Shown here one piece after another: positions 63,463 to 64,000 of a stretch of 64,000 bases of DNA. Both the position numbers and the translations under genes were made by a program. Every line of letters starts with the position of its first letter. Positions within the stretch are counted from its first letter, which is position 1. Under the pieces are notes generated by a model, which was not told the DNA's origin, made no database searches, and saw only the letters and a list, made by a program, of their open reading frames with translations. This stretch comes from Tetrahymena elliotti 4EA (taxonomy: Eukaryota > Ciliophora > Oligohymenophorea > Hymenostomatida > Tetrahymenidae): NCBI GenBank assembly GCA_000231825.2, contig JH720344.1, positions 292,733-356,732 of the forward strand. Reading direction: 5' to 3'.

Positions 63463-64000
63463 TCATTTACTAACAAGAGTGATTTCTGTATAAGTATCAG
63501 GGCTTTGCTAGTTGTACTTTACCTTTTTAATGCTTGCAATTTTATAAGTAACGCATGGATATGTTAAATATTCTTTTTCATTTTTATAGTATGAAACTGG
63601 ACTTACAAATTTAGGTCTAATATCAAACTAGGCGTTACCTGCCAAATGTTCATAGACAAAAATGCATTCTTTTGTACCTGCAAATGAATTCATTTTAATA
63701 AAATTCATAGCTATATTAATATCTTCTGTAAATGAAGAGAAAGAAGGTAAATTGATAAATTTGTTGACCTGAACTAATTCTTCAAAATTTTCATCTGGTA
63801 TTGAAGACCCTCTAAATAATTTTTTATGTTCACCAACTTTAATATTACCTAAATTAAGGATGGTGTCATCATAATTGTATAAGGCAGTTTATAGTAGCTC
63901 AATTAAAGGCATCATTTTAGTAATAAGGGCTTCATTCAAAGTATTCAATGTAGTATTTATAAGTTTGTAAAAGGGAACCTTTTCTAAACTGTAAAGGTAG
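63463..64000 (-). CDS. ADP-ribosyltransferase domain protein, partial paralogue
   Basis: Minus-strand frame ending at TGA 63463-63465 and open to the window edge, so the N-terminal part is missing. The visible 178 residues align with the end of the neighbouring gene: INTTLNTLNEALITKMMPLI, then LFRGSSIPDENF (catalytic Arg), LPSFSSFTEDINIA, ECIFVYEHLAG, RPKFVSPVSYYKNEKEYL (E-x-E) and VTYKIASIKK. It then adds a short extra tail (YTEITLVSK) absent from the neighbour. All three R-S-E elements are intact. The two genes lie head-to-tail about 440 bp apart, indicating local tandem duplication. Confidence 0.8.

Noticed and set aside
1..64000. tRNA genes
   Set aside because: I looked for B-box-like GGTTCGAATCC motifs and cloverleaf-sized islands on both strands and saw none convincing.
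1..64000. CRISPR arrays, bacterial operons or insertion sequences
   Set aside because: The window is eukaryotic with spliced genes; the only arrays are the 25-bp repeat and the 280-bp satellite, which lack the repeat-spacer structure.

Overview
This window looks like macronuclear-type DNA from an oligohymenophorean ciliate, most likely a Tetrahymena relative. It is extremely AT-rich. Real genes only become readable when TAA and TAG are translated as glutamine and TGA is kept as the sole stop. Introns are GT-AG, mostly about 50-100 nt and almost pure A/T. With that code, long genes appear where a standard-code reading gives only fragments. All gene models below are hand translations; exon sums were checked to be multiples of three where I say so.

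Layout. 1.6-4.4 kb (+): coiled-coil protein with six introns. 4.5-8.8 kb (-): a tandem duplication carrying two leucine-rich-repeat genes, one clearly decayed and one with a single homopolymer frameshift. 9.1-9.6 kb (-): DUF1764 protein. 10.2-11.2 kb (-): the ribosome-biogenesis methyltransferase Nep1/Emg1. 11.9-15.7 kb (-): a protein with two cyclic-nucleotide-binding domains and a long low-complexity tail. 16.7-23.8, 27.6-33.1 and 40.7-46.5 kb (all -): three paralogous giant surface proteins, each with signal peptide, LVIVP-type beta-propeller, dystroglycan/cadherin-like domain, one membrane span and a long tail. Between them lie a small hypothetical gene (25.4-26.1), a possible decayed gene (26.2-26.8) and a P5-type ATPase (34.2-38.0). 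47.9-51.0 kb (+): intronless orphan polytopic membrane protein. 51.1 kb: candidate structured RNA. 51.8-56.0 kb (+): OSCA/TMEM63/CSC1-type mechanosensitive channel with 12 introns. 56.5-60.4 kb: a short 25-bp tandem repeat, then a diverged satellite of about 13 units of about 280 bp. 61.0-63.0 and 63.5-64.0 kb (-): two paralogous ADP-ribosyltransferase-domain genes, the second running off the window.

The genes are independent eukaryotic units, not operons. The common theme is membrane and surface biology (propeller receptors, P5 ATPase, OSCA channel, orphan polytopic protein) plus recent local duplication (LRR pair, propeller trio, ADP-ribosyltransferase pair, satellite). The most unusual items are the propeller/cadherin-like trio with a second beta-sandwich on the far side of the membrane, the diverged satellite with a conserved core and a motif resembling part of the Tetrahymena chromosome breakage sequence, and the 114-nt inverted-repeat-bounded island at 51.1 kb.
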